64,000 bases of DNA. It comes from Winogradskyella pelagia (GTDB lineage: Bacteria > Bacteroidota > Bacteroidia > Flavobacteriales > Flavobacteriaceae). The position numbers were made by a program, and so were the translations under genes. Within the stretch, counting starts at the first letter, position 1. Each line of letters opens with the position of its first letter. The stretch is taken from NCBI RefSeq assembly GCF_017581965.1, contig NZ_JAGEVF010000009.1:107933-171932 (forward strand). Direction: 5' to 3'. Below the pieces are notes generated by a model. The model made no database searches. It was not told the origin of the DNA and saw only the letters and a program-made list of their open reading frames with translations. Below, piece by piece: positions 54,771-63,206 of the stretch.

Positions 54771-55414
54771 TGGAGAATAACAGAAAGGGTATTGTCAACC
54801 GAATCAAGTGGATTTATAAACTCACTAAGCATGGTTTATTTTGGCATGGCGTTCGTAATAACCTTGCAAGGTTAGGGGTAGATATTATGCCTTATTATTA
54901 CTTTATTTCCACAAAAGATGCTGCTATACCACAGAAAATTAAAGGGGAGCAATTACACTTAAAGCTAACGATTTTTGATGAATCGGATATGTCCAAAATA
55001 AAGTCTGCTATCAGTGGCTTAGGTCAAAAGGATTTTCTTTCAGATTTAAAAAATGGAGATGTTTGTATTGGTTTAAAAGACAACACCGAAATTGTGACTT
55101 ATTCTTTAGTCAGGCGTAAGTCTTTTGTATTTAGAAAGCGCTATTTTCCTTTAGGTGAAAAAGACATTTACATTCATAGTCTTTATGTTTTTGATAAGTA
55201 TAGAGGTAAAAATATCGCGGCATATATGAAATACCATAGGTTTGGATTATTTGAGAAAGAAGGGGTGATATATCATCATGCCATTACTGAGTATTTTAAT
55301 AAATCTGCTTTGAGAATTCAGCATAAACTTAACGCTAAAACCGTTGCGTTATATCTTAGTATTGTTTTATTTAAAACTTGGGCACTGAACTTTACGCTAA
55401 GAACATATAAGTAG
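54770..55414 (+). CDS. GNAT-like acyltransferase, copy 2
   Basis: 214 residues; GTG start inside the preceding TAG stop (TAGTG), so translation is coupled. Clear paralogue of copy 1: shared KHGLFWHGVRNNLARLGVDI, DKYRGKNIAAYMKYH (acyl-CoA motif), YFNKSALRIQHKLN, FKTWALNFTLRTYK. The N-terminal part and motif positions are kept while the middle has diverged, suggesting related but not identical substrates or a heterodimer. Confidence 0.75.
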   Translation: MENNRKGIVNRIKWIYKLTKHGLFWHGVRNNLARLGVDIMPYYYFISTKDAAIPQKIKGEQLHLKLTIFDESDMSKIKSAISGLGQKDFLSDLKNGDVCIGLKDNTEIVTYSLVRRKSFVFRKRYFPLGEKDIYIHSLYVFDKYRGKNIAAYMKYHRFGLFEKEGVIYHHAITEYFNKSALRIQHKLNAKTVALYLSIVLFKTWALNFTLRTYK

Positions 55415-55469
55415 TTGATTACTTTTTTATCTTAGTCCAATATCTATTTTACCAATAGCCTTAAGTATT

Positions 55470-56567
55470 ATGTCTATTTATATTTCAATTAAGCAAAAAC
55501 TCATTAATCCTATTTTAGGTATACGCGCAAAATTATTGAGGTTTAATATGGCCGCGAATGCCAAAAATCAAGGAAGAGAATTCGTAAGAAAATTTAATTT
55601 TGAAAAACTCAATAAAGAGGAAATTAAAATAGCAAAGGCCTATTGGAAATCCAAGGGTTTTAAACTTGATAATACAATCTGGCATCAATACTACAAAGGT
55701 GCGACAGGGAAGTTTGTGAAGGAATACGTTCCGCACGATATTTTCTCTTCGCATATTGCCCCAAGCTTAAATCAAAAAATACAATGGCCAGCATTATTGG
55801 ATAAAAATTTAAGCTATAATTTATTTAAAGATTTTAAACAACCGAAACTTGTAATTTCTAACATCAATGGGTTTTATTTCCATAACGGAGAAATTGTTAG
55901 CGAATTAGAAGCTGTTCAGATTTGTTCTAAATCTAGTAGTAAATTAGTTGTAAAGCCCAGCATAGAATCTGGTGGCGGATTTATGGTAAATGTTTTATCG
56001 ATTCAAGACATAGTTGAGGAAGAAATAGTAGAGCATATTATCAACATGTTTAAATCCTATAAAAGAGATTTCGTTGTCCAAGAATTTGTGGAACAAAGTC
56101 CTGTGATGGCAAAGCTCAATAAATCTTCGTTAAATACTTTACGGATAATGAGTTATTTAAATTATGACGGCGTTCATATTATCTCTTCGGTGGTTCGTGT
56201 AGGTAATGCCGGAAAAAGTACTGACAATTTTAAAAGTGGAGGAGTGGCTTGTGGTGTAAAAAATACAGGACGTTTAAAAGAAATTGGATTTATACAAAAC
56301 GGCACGACACTTACAAAAACCGCCTCTGGCATGGTTTTAAAAGAAGTGCTTATTCCTAATTATAACAATGTATTAAAAATGGTTGAATTACTTCATAAAA
56401 GAGTTCCATATTTTAGGATTATTTCATGGGATATTGGCATTGATAAAAATAATGACCCAATTTTGATAGAATATAATACGTATAACCAGAGCACAAAAAT
56501 CCACCAAATTGTGAATGGTCCGTTATTTGGAGACTTTACCGAAGAAATTTTAAGCTTAAGCTTATAA
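55470..56567 (+). CDS. Sugar-transfer-associated ATP-grasp protein, copy 1
   Basis: 365 residues of the ATPgrasp_ST type. N-terminal part begins after a basic helix; the fold is marked by LVVKPSIESGGGFMV (ATP-binding Lys162, glycine-rich loop 168-170), QEFVEQSPVMAKLNKSSLNT, LRIMSYL, and ISWDIGIDKNNDPILIEYNT (Mg ligands Asp321, Glu334, Asn336). ATP-grasp enzymes join a carboxylate to an amine or thiol through an acyl-phosphate. First of three tandem copies, 55 bases after the GNAT pair. Substrates unknown. Confidence 0.85.
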   Translation: MSIYISIKQKLINPILGIRAKLLRFNMAANAKNQGREFVRKFNFEKLNKEEIKIAKAYWKSKGFKLDNTIWHQYYKGATGKFVKEYVPHDIFSSHIAPSLNQKIQWPALLDKNLSYNLFKDFKQPKLVISNINGFYFHNGEIVSELEAVQICSKSSSKLVVKPSIESGGGFMVNVLSIQDIVEEEIVEHIINMFKSYKRDFVVQEFVEQSPVMAKLNKSSLNTLRIMSYLNYDGVHIISSVVRVGNAGKSTDNFKSGGVACGVKNTGRLKEIGFIQNGTTLTKTASGMVLKEVLIPNYNNVLKMVELLHKRVPYFRIISWDIGIDKNNDPILIEYNTYNQSTKIHQIVNGPLFGDFTEEILSLSL

Positions 56568-56654
56568 TATTGTATCTTTTTTTAAGACTTCTTTTCTACA
56601 GTTATTTATACTGATAAATAAAAGGATATATAATTACTTCTTTAAAAACATAAA

Positions 56655-57752
56655 ATGGATGTTGTTCATTATATAAATAAATCCTTTTCCAGACCTCTTG
56701 ATCAGCTCAACAGAAAGTTGTGGGAATTTAATCAAAACATGAATTCCAGAAAACGAATTAAGGATTATTTGCGATTCCATAATATTCCAAAACTCACACG
56801 ACAAGAAGACAAAGAAGTACGTTTATATTTTAAATCCAAAGGTTACACCCTAAAGCACACAGATTGGCATGCCTACTATAAGGCGAGAAGTGGACAATTT
56901 TGCTTAGAATATATTCCAAGAGGTTTATTTAAGACAAAAATTTCACCAAAGCTAAATCAGACAATTCAATGGCCAGCATTGCTGGATAAGAATTTGGCGT
57001 ATCGTATTTTTAGAGGATTTAACCAACCAGAGCGTGTTGTTCAAAACATAAACGGTTTATACTATATCAATGAAAAACAAGTGAGCCATTCAAAAGCGGT
57101 TTTAAAAATCAATGAAATCAGCGAATTGCTCATTATTAAGCCAAGTTTAGACTCTGGAGGTGGTAAAATGGTTGCAGCATTTAAAATTCTTGGAGATGTG
57201 ACTTCATATCAAAACCTATCAGTAGAAGGATTATTTAGGCTTTACAAAAAAGATTTCATTATCCAGAAATTTGTTGACCAGAGCGAGGCGATGCGTAATT
57301 TAAATCCATCTAGCCTAAATACATTAAGAGTAGTTTCTTACCTCAATAATGACGGTGTGCATGTCCTTTCGGTTAATGCCAAGATTGGTGGAAAAAATAA
57401 TTTTACAGATAATTATTCAACAGGAGGGTTTATTTGTGGTATAGACCAAAATGGAAATTTTAAATCAAAAGGATACGCCAAAAATGGAGCGATTTTAGAA
57501 GAAACGTTAACTGGGATTAAACTTGCGGGTTATGTTATACCTAATTATAAAGCAATGATTAATATGGTAAAATCAATGCATTTAAGGGTCCCATACTTTA
57601 GATTGATTTCATGGGACATCGGAATAAATAGTCTAGACAAACCTATGTTAATAGAGTATAATACGTATAACCAAGGGTTTGAACAACAAATTTGTAATGG
57701 TCCTTTATTTGGGACGTTTACTGATGAAATTTTAGCTGAAGCCCGTCAATGA
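56655..57752 (+). CDS. Sugar-transfer-associated ATP-grasp protein, copy 2
   Basis: 365 residues, paralogous to its neighbours over the whole length: YFKSKGYTLKHTDWHAYYKA, LNQTIQWPALLDKNLAYRIF, IIKPSLDSGGGKMV, QKFVDQSEAMRNLNPSSLNT, ISWDIGINSLDKPMLIEYNT. All ATP and Mg-binding positions noted for copy 1 are kept. Separated from copy 1 by 87 bases and from copy 3 by 43. Probably recognises a different donor or acceptor from copies 1 and 3. Confidence 0.85.
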   Translation: MDVVHYINKSFSRPLDQLNRKLWEFNQNMNSRKRIKDYLRFHNIPKLTRQEDKEVRLYFKSKGYTLKHTDWHAYYKARSGQFCLEYIPRGLFKTKISPKLNQTIQWPALLDKNLAYRIFRGFNQPERVVQNINGLYYINEKQVSHSKAVLKINEISELLIIKPSLDSGGGKMVAAFKILGDVTSYQNLSVEGLFRLYKKDFIIQKFVDQSEAMRNLNPSSLNTLRVVSYLNNDGVHVLSVNAKIGGKNNFTDNYSTGGFICGIDQNGNFKSKGYAKNGAILEETLTGIKLAGYVIPNYKAMINMVKSMHLRVPYFRLISWDIGINSLDKPMLIEYNTYNQGFEQQICNGPLFGTFTDEILAEARQ

Positions 57753-57795
57753 TAAAAACAGTAAGCTTAGTGTAAACGTGAGATTAATTTAATAT

Positions 57796-58899
57796 ATGCA
57801 TATATATCACTTACTTAAGAAAATATTTCTGAAACGCCTCCTTAGTTTTCAGAAGTGGTTATGGCAGTTTCGTACCGAAATTAGCACTGTTCGTTATATG
57901 AGATCTTTAATGAAGAAAAAGAACCTACCAAAATTAAGTAAACAAGAAATTAAAGAAGCGAAATTGTTTTTTAAAGCTAGAGGATATACCCTTAAAAACA
58001 CCTATTGGCATAAGTATTATAAAGGATTAAATGGGGAGTTCCATAAAGATTACATACCCTATGATATTTTTAGGCCATACATAGATGGTCAATTAAACCA
58101 AAGGAGATTATGGCCAGCTTTACAAGATAAAAATCTGAGCTATAAATTATTTTGGGAGTTTAATCAACCAAAGTCAATAGTTCAGAATATAAATGGATTT
58201 TACTTTATAAATGAAGAGTTTGTTGGTCTAAACGAAGCGGTTACAGCATGCGCAGAATTTACAGGTCGACTTATAATTAAACCAACAGTAGAAACTGGAG
58301 GGGGTAAAATGGTTAATACCTTTAAAGTTATAGGTTCAAGAACCAACTTTAAAGACTTTAGCCTAGAGGAGCTATTTCAATTTTACGGTAAAGATTTTGT
58401 TGTTCAAGAATTTTTAGAACAGAGTCCAATATTAAAAGCGTTGAATCCAACAAGCTTAAACACGCTTAGATTGGTGACATACATAAATGATACTGGAGCA
58501 CACATATTAGCATCCGTGCTTAGAATAGGAAAAGTAGGTCATTCTACCGATAATTTCTCAACAGGCGGATTTTTTTGTGGTATAACAGAAAAGGGTTTGT
58601 TAAAAGGCAAAGGTTATAATCCCAAAGATAAAGTAGTAACAGTAACAGAGACCGGTATTGAATTGAAAGACTATCGAATACCAAACTATGATAAGGTGAA
58701 AGACATGGTAACTTCAATGCATCACGTCGTTCCTTATTTTAAGATTATATCATGGGATATAGGAATAAATAAGGATAATTTGCCTTTTTTAATTGAATAC
58801 AATGCACTTGGGCAAGGGGTAGATTTACAAATAGCAAATGGACCCTTTTTAGGCGATTTTACAGATGAAATTCTAGAATTAAGCCTATCTAATAGCTAA
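57796..58899 (+). CDS. Sugar-transfer-associated ATP-grasp protein, copy 3
   Basis: 367 residues. Same layout: FFKARGYTLKNTYWHKYYKG, LNQRRLWPALQDKNLSYKLF, IIKPTVETGGGKMVNTFKV, QEFLEQSPILKALNPTSLNT, ISWDIGINKDNLPFLIEYNA. The final catalytic block ends NA rather than NT-Y-N. Its last 4 bases overlap the 3' end of the convergent PaaK-like gene, so the two operons meet tail-to-tail. Confidence 0.85.
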   Translation: MHIYHLLKKIFLKRLLSFQKWLWQFRTEISTVRYMRSLMKKKNLPKLSKQEIKEAKLFFKARGYTLKNTYWHKYYKGLNGEFHKDYIPYDIFRPYIDGQLNQRRLWPALQDKNLSYKLFWEFNQPKSIVQNINGFYFINEEFVGLNEAVTACAEFTGRLIIKPTVETGGGKMVNTFKVIGSRTNFKDFSLEELFQFYGKDFVVQEFLEQSPILKALNPTSLNTLRLVTYINDTGAHILASVLRIGKVGHSTDNFSTGGFFCGITEKGLLKGKGYNPKDKVVTVTETGIELKDYRIPNYDKVKDMVTSMHHVVPYFKIISWDIGINKDNLPFLIEYNALGQGVDLQIANGPFLGDFTDEILELSLSNS

Positions 58900-60302
58900 T
58901 CTTTGTTGTAATTGTTCACAACCTTTCTTCGTTTACCAGAGGATAACGGTGGTATTTCATCCACGTAGGTTATATATACATTAGCATCAGCGCCGAAATC
59001 AGATTTTACATCTTCTATAAGTTGTTTTTCATACTCAAATTTATCCCCCTGTATATTCAGTTTGATTTCATATTCTTTTTCGCCCTGTTGAATAAATTGA
59101 TATTGTTTCAATAACTGATAATACTTGTAGAATTTAGTGTAAACTACAAATGAAGAAATAATATTACCCGAGGAGTCATAGATTAGGTCCATTTTACGCC
59201 CTTCAATTTGCTCAAAGGTCATTGCGCCTTCAGGGTTTAAGCTCATTTTAGCGATGTCGCCTGTATCGTACCTAATCATAGGCATCGCATAATTAAATAA
59301 ATCCGTTACAACAATGCGCCCAAATTCCCCAGGTTTAACAGGGTTGTCACTCTCAAAATCGAGTAGCTCTATTTTGTAACTAGAATGGTTTAAGACAAAA
59401 TCATTAGGTGATTTTAGAGTTTGCTGAGCAATGATCCCAATTTCCTCACTAGAATATCTAGATAATACTGAAGTATTGAGGCGTTTGCTTAGTGTTGTTT
59501 TTGTAAATGGATTTAAGTATTCAGAGTTTGCAATTGCAGACACTATACCAACATTTTTCAATGAAATGTCATTTTTCTCCATAAATTGGGCAATCAGTTC
59601 ATAGGCGGATGCAAAGCCTAATAGTGATTTTTTATCTTGATTACTAGACTTTAGTAACCCTAAAAATTCTTCAATTCTTTTATCTGTAAGCCTAGAAATA
59701 TCAAACTGTACAATATTTTGAAGACGAGATTTGAAATTGTTTTTTTTGTTATGACTTCTCCATACTTCAAGTTCATATAGTCTATTTCCTATAATATATC
59801 CTGCCTCTTCCGAAAAATAGATGACATCAGCACGGTTGCGGCGACGTTTGCCAAAATCCTGATATAAAAAAAAAGGCACTCCAGTAGAGCCGCTTGTTGA
59901 TACCTCAAAATTCTTTGCATTTCTATAAGTTTCAGATCTAAATGCTTCAAAGTTATCCTGTATGTCTGTTTTTCTTATTACAGGGAAATCTGATAAATTA
60001 GTGTTATTTCTAAACGCTTTATAAAATGGTGTTGAAGCAGTCGTATGTGCAAGCAAGCGTTCTAGATGGTTTTTTTGATTGGTTATAGCCAACTCCGAAT
60101 TAGGTTTTTCAACACCTAATTTAATCTCCTTATAATTGCGTTTTATTAACCCTCCCTTTAAGCTGTCTAACAGCCAATACGCCTTATTTTTTGCAGAGTT
60201 CAATACCATTTTTTTAAGTAGTACGTTTTGTAATGACTTAGGAAAAAAATCATATAGATTAGGGCTTGTAATTTCCGTAAAACCAAAAATGTTTTTATCC
60301 AT
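58896..60302 (-). CDS. PaaK/CapK-like adenylate-forming enzyme
   Basis: 468 residues, phenylacetate-CoA-ligase-like group (also called CapK or coenzyme F390 synthetase-like). ATP-binding loop STSGSTGVPFF at 135-145, later ARYSSEEIG-type segment (LSRYSSEEIGIIAQQT), and the hinge motif MIRYDTGDIAKM; the C-terminal domain has GRKMDLIYDSSGNII and a basic tail PPLSSGKRRKVVNNYNKD. It should activate an organic acid as an acyl-adenylate. Convergent with the ATP-grasp cluster, so it is likely a functional partner. Divergent from rlmI-type gene. Confidence 0.85.
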   Translation of the reverse strand: MDKNIFGFTEITSPNLYDFFPKSLQNVLLKKMVLNSAKNKAYWLLDSLKGGLIKRNYKEIKLGVEKPNSELAITNQKNHLERLLAHTTASTPFYKAFRNNTNLSDFPVIRKTDIQDNFEAFRSETYRNAKNFEVSTSGSTGVPFFLYQDFGKRRRNRADVIYFSEEAGYIIGNRLYELEVWRSHNKKNNFKSRLQNIVQFDISRLTDKRIEEFLGLLKSSNQDKKSLLGFASAYELIAQFMEKNDISLKNVGIVSAIANSEYLNPFTKTTLSKRLNTSVLSRYSSEEIGIIAQQTLKSPNDFVLNHSSYKIELLDFESDNPVKPGEFGRIVVTDLFNYAMPMIRYDTGDIAKMSLNPEGAMTFEQIEGRKMDLIYDSSGNIISSFVVYTKFYKYYQLLKQYQFIQQGEKEYEIKLNIQGDKFEYEKQLIEDVKSDFGADANVYITYVDEIPPLSSGKRRKVVNNYNKD

Positions 60303-60460
60303 TCTTGTGTCTCAAATATATCATAAATTTTCAAAGCCTCTAATAAAACCTTTAAAAATCCTTGTTACTCTTGGACTAGTGCTTAAAATGGGTTTTAAAT
60401 GGATTAATTTATATGTTTTAGAATTAAACCTATATTTTCACAAGAATTATTCGAATTCAT

Positions 60461-61657
60461 ATGTCAAAGCGTATAGCTGTTAAATTAACTTTCCAAGGAG
60501 AAAAATCTGTAAGGCAAGGACATCCTTGGATATTTTCAAACTCTATAGTAAAACTTGGAGAAAATCCAGAGACTGGTGATTTAGCCGTAATTTTTAGCAA
60601 ATCAAAAAACAAAATTATAGGAATAGGTTTGTATGATGCAGATTCACCAATTAGAATTAAATTACTGCATAGCGGAACAGAAAAAGTGATTGTAAACAAT
60701 CAGTTTTTTGAAAAGCAAATTAAATTAGCGTTTGATGTGAGGCTACCATTACTTAGAACTAATACCAATGGCTACAGGCTTTTGTTTGGAGAAAATGATG
60801 GTTTTCCCGGGTTGATAGCAGATGTCTATAATGACGTTGCAGTTTTAAAACTTTATTCGAGAATTTGGTTACCGTATTTAGATGCAATTGCAAATAATAT
60901 AATTAATGTGACTAAGTCTAAATGCCTAGTGTTAAGACTTAGTCGTAACCTTCAAAATTATGCTGATTTAGGAATGACGGATGGTGAAGTAATTTATGGC
61001 GAATTACAAAATGAAACTGTTGTCTTTATAGAACACCATATTTACTTTTCAGCTAATGTTATCAAAGGACACAAAACAGGTTATTTTTTAGACCATAGAG
61101 AGAATAGAAAACTGGTAGGTGCGATGAGTAAGTCAAAGACGGTCTTAGATGTTTTTTCCTATACTGGTGGATTTTCCGTACATGCTTTGGCTAATGGTGC
61201 CAATGAGGTTACAAGCATTGATATTAGCCAGAAAGCGCTTGAAGTGGCAAGTCAAAATGCCAAACTCAATAATTATTCAGGTATACATAAAACAATCTGT
61301 GGCGACGCGTTTAAAGAATTAAACCAGCTTATAAATAAACATAAAGTATTTGATGTGGTGGTCATTGACCCACCGAGTTTTGCAAAACGACAGTCAGAAA
61401 TAGAGCTAGCGAAAAAAAAATATAAAGAGCTCGCCATCCTTGGTCTTAATTTAACATCAAAAAACGGTATTCTTGTTTTGGCGTCATGTTCATCAAGGGT
61501 GACCTCAAGAAGCTTTTTCGATATTAATAAAGGCGTTTTCGATAAATCTGGTAGATCCTATAATATCATTAATAAAACGAGTCATGATAGTGATCATCCA
61601 ATAAGTTTCCCAGAAGCTGAATATCTAAAGTGTGGCTATTATAAGTTAAATAGCTAA
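60461..61657 (+). CDS. rlmI: Class I rRNA methyltransferase (RlmI-like)
   Basis: 398 residues. N-terminal PUA domain (AVKLTFQGEKSVRQGHPWIF), then an RlmI-like middle domain (NGYRLLFGENDGFPGLIADV) and a Rossmann methyltransferase: DVFSYTGGFSVHALANGANE, VVIDPPSFAKRQSE and LVLASCSSRVTSRSFF, which carries the probable catalytic Cys. In E. coli RlmI methylates 23S rRNA C1962. ATG start. I assign RlmI by layout; the exact target base is inferred. Confidence 0.86.
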   Translation: MSKRIAVKLTFQGEKSVRQGHPWIFSNSIVKLGENPETGDLAVIFSKSKNKIIGIGLYDADSPIRIKLLHSGTEKVIVNNQFFEKQIKLAFDVRLPLLRTNTNGYRLLFGENDGFPGLIADVYNDVAVLKLYSRIWLPYLDAIANNIINVTKSKCLVLRLSRNLQNYADLGMTDGEVIYGELQNETVVFIEHHIYFSANVIKGHKTGYFLDHRENRKLVGAMSKSKTVLDVFSYTGGFSVHALANGANEVTSIDISQKALEVASQNAKLNNYSGIHKTICGDAFKELNQLINKHKVFDVVVIDPPSFAKRQSEIELAKKKYKELAILGLNLTSKNGILVLASCSSRVTSRSFFDINKGVFDKSGRSYNIINKTSHDSDHPISFPEAEYLKCGYYKLNS

Positions 61658-61739
61658 ACTACTATGCACGCATAATAAAATTAAGTATATTTAGCCAACT
61701 TTTATAACATTTAATAACAGTCGAAATAAGAATAGTTTA

Positions 61740-62687
61740 ATGAAAACGAAGCTAACTCAATTACTCAATATAAAGTATCCAATTATTCAAGCACCGATGT
61801 TTTTGGTGTCAAATGTTGCTATGGTAACAGAGGCTATGAAGGCAGGTATTGCTGGCTGTATACCAGCTTTAAATTATAGGACATTAGACGAGCTTAGGGC
61901 TGCCATAAAAATGTTACATAATAATAAGGTCGAAGGAGGCTCTTTTGGGTTTAATCTTATTGTTAACAAATCTAACATAAAGTATAAAGCTCAACTAGAA
62001 GTATTATGTGAGGAGGGATGCGATTTTATAATAACTTCTTTGGGAAGTCCAGAAGAAACCATAAAAAAAGCACATCGGGCTGGTATTAAAGTGTTTTGTG
62101 ACGTTACCGATTTAAAATTTGCTAAGAAAGTTGAAGCACTTGGAGCAGATGCTTTAATAGCCGTAAATAATGAAGCAGGAGGACATAGAGGAAATCTAGA
62201 TCCAGGAGAATTGATAGAACAGCTTAACTCTAATTGCAATATTCCGGTAATTTCCGCAGGAGGTGTCGGTACTAAAGCTGACTTAGACACGATGTTGACG
62301 TATGGCGCTGAGGGTGTTTCTGTAGGAAGTCCATTTATAGCTTCAATAGAAGCAGATGTCACCGAAGATTACAAACAAGCCTGTGTTGATTATGGCGCAG
62401 AAGATATTATAATGACAGAACGTATTTCTGGTACACCTTGTACTGTAATAAATACACCATACGTTCAAAAAATCGGAACAAAATCTCCATGGATAGAACG
62501 TCTTTTGAATAAGAATAAACGTTTAAAGAAATGGGTTAAAATGATTCGTTTTTCTATAGGAATGAGAGCAACAGAAAAAGCGGCAAAACAAGCTACTTAC
62601 AAAACAGTTTGGGTTGCTGGTCCTAGCATTGAGCATACTAATTCTATATTATCTACTAAGGATATTGTGAATAGGCTCGTATCGTAA
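61740..62687 (+). CDS. Nitronate monooxygenase (FMN-dependent)
   Basis: 315 residues, NMO/2-nitropropane dioxygenase family. FMN-binding barrel features: YPIIQAPMFLVSNVAMVTEA, GFNLIVNKSNIKYKAQLEVL, DALIAVNNEAGGHRG (active-site His in AGGHRG), PVISAGGVGTKADLDTML, GAEGVSVGSPFIAS. Oxidises propionate-3-nitronate and related toxic nitronates. Cytoplasmic. Its last 39 bases overlap the 3' end of the convergent small gene. Confidence 0.88.
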   Translation: MKTKLTQLLNIKYPIIQAPMFLVSNVAMVTEAMKAGIAGCIPALNYRTLDELRAAIKMLHNNKVEGGSFGFNLIVNKSNIKYKAQLEVLCEEGCDFIITSLGSPEETIKKAHRAGIKVFCDVTDLKFAKKVEALGADALIAVNNEAGGHRGNLDPGELIEQLNSNCNIPVISAGGVGTKADLDTMLTYGAEGVSVGSPFIASIEADVTEDYKQACVDYGAEDIIMTERISGTPCTVINTPYVQKIGTKSPWIERLLNKNKRLKKWVKMIRFSIGMRATEKAAKQATYKTVWVAGPSIEHTNSILSTKDIVNRLVS

Positions 62688-63035
62688 TGCCGAAACCTTT
62701 TGTTTTTGTTTTTTCTTTTTATTGCCTACAAATAGTTCTAGAGTTACACTAACCACTAAACCTCCTAAAACTGTCGCTGCAAACTCTCTTCCATCAAAGT
62801 AACCGTCAAAAGCAGATTCGTCTAAGATCTCTTTAGTCAATCCAGCAAGAGTTGAAACACCTAAACTATACCAAAAGGCTTTGCTCTTATTTTGTGTTTT
62901 ACCATAAACAAGGGCATAAGTCGCTCCAGAAATTACCGCACCAGTACCAAAATGCAATAGTTCGTCTTCAGTGATAGATTGTGCATGAGAAAAAAGGGAT
63001 AAGGTAATAAGAAGTAAGCTTATCTTGGTCTTCAT
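62649..63035 (-). CDS. Small secreted YfiM/DUF2279-like protein
   Basis: About 128 residues from the ATG at 63035 (an upstream frame from 63101 adds 22 residues that look non-coding). Signal peptide ends SLFSHAQS. Then SITEDELLHFGTGAVISGAT (His in a helix, as in YfiM-like lipoproteins), LGVSTLAGLTKEILDESAFD and DGREFAATVLGGLVVSVTLE, and a basic tail. Family placing is tentative. The 3' end overlaps the convergent nitronate monooxygenase by 39 bases. Confidence 0.6.
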   Translation of the reverse strand: MKTKISLLLITLSLFSHAQSITEDELLHFGTGAVISGATYALVYGKTQNKSKAFWYSLGVSTLAGLTKEILDESAFDGYFDGREFAATVLGGLVVSVTLELFVGNKKKKQKQKVSALRYEPIHNILSR

Positions 63036-63125
63036 GGATTTTACATTTAGATTTAAAATGTCATGATTTACAGGCATGAATCCCAAAATATTCGCTGGCA
63101 TTGGGATTTATTGGATAAACTGTAA

Positions 63126-63147
63126 AAAACAATGAACTCATTGTTTT
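63126..63147. promoter_or_regulatory. 22-bp inverted repeat in a divergent region
   Basis: AAAACAATGA (63126-63135) and its exact reverse complement TCATTGTTTT (63138-63147) around two bases. It lies between the YfiM-like gene (leftward) and the adhesin-like gene (rightward), about 60 bases from the latter start. Symmetry suits a dimeric regulator; it could also form a hairpin in either transcript leader. Confidence 0.4.
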
Positions 63148-63206
63148 CATTTTGATGACATTTTTTTGTTTTCACGATATAGAGTTAAACCATAAAACCA
63201 CTTATC

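Noticed and set aside
60136..60483. 115-residue frame across the start of the PaaK-like gene
   Set aside because: Overlaps two good genes on opposite strands and encodes no recognisable feature.
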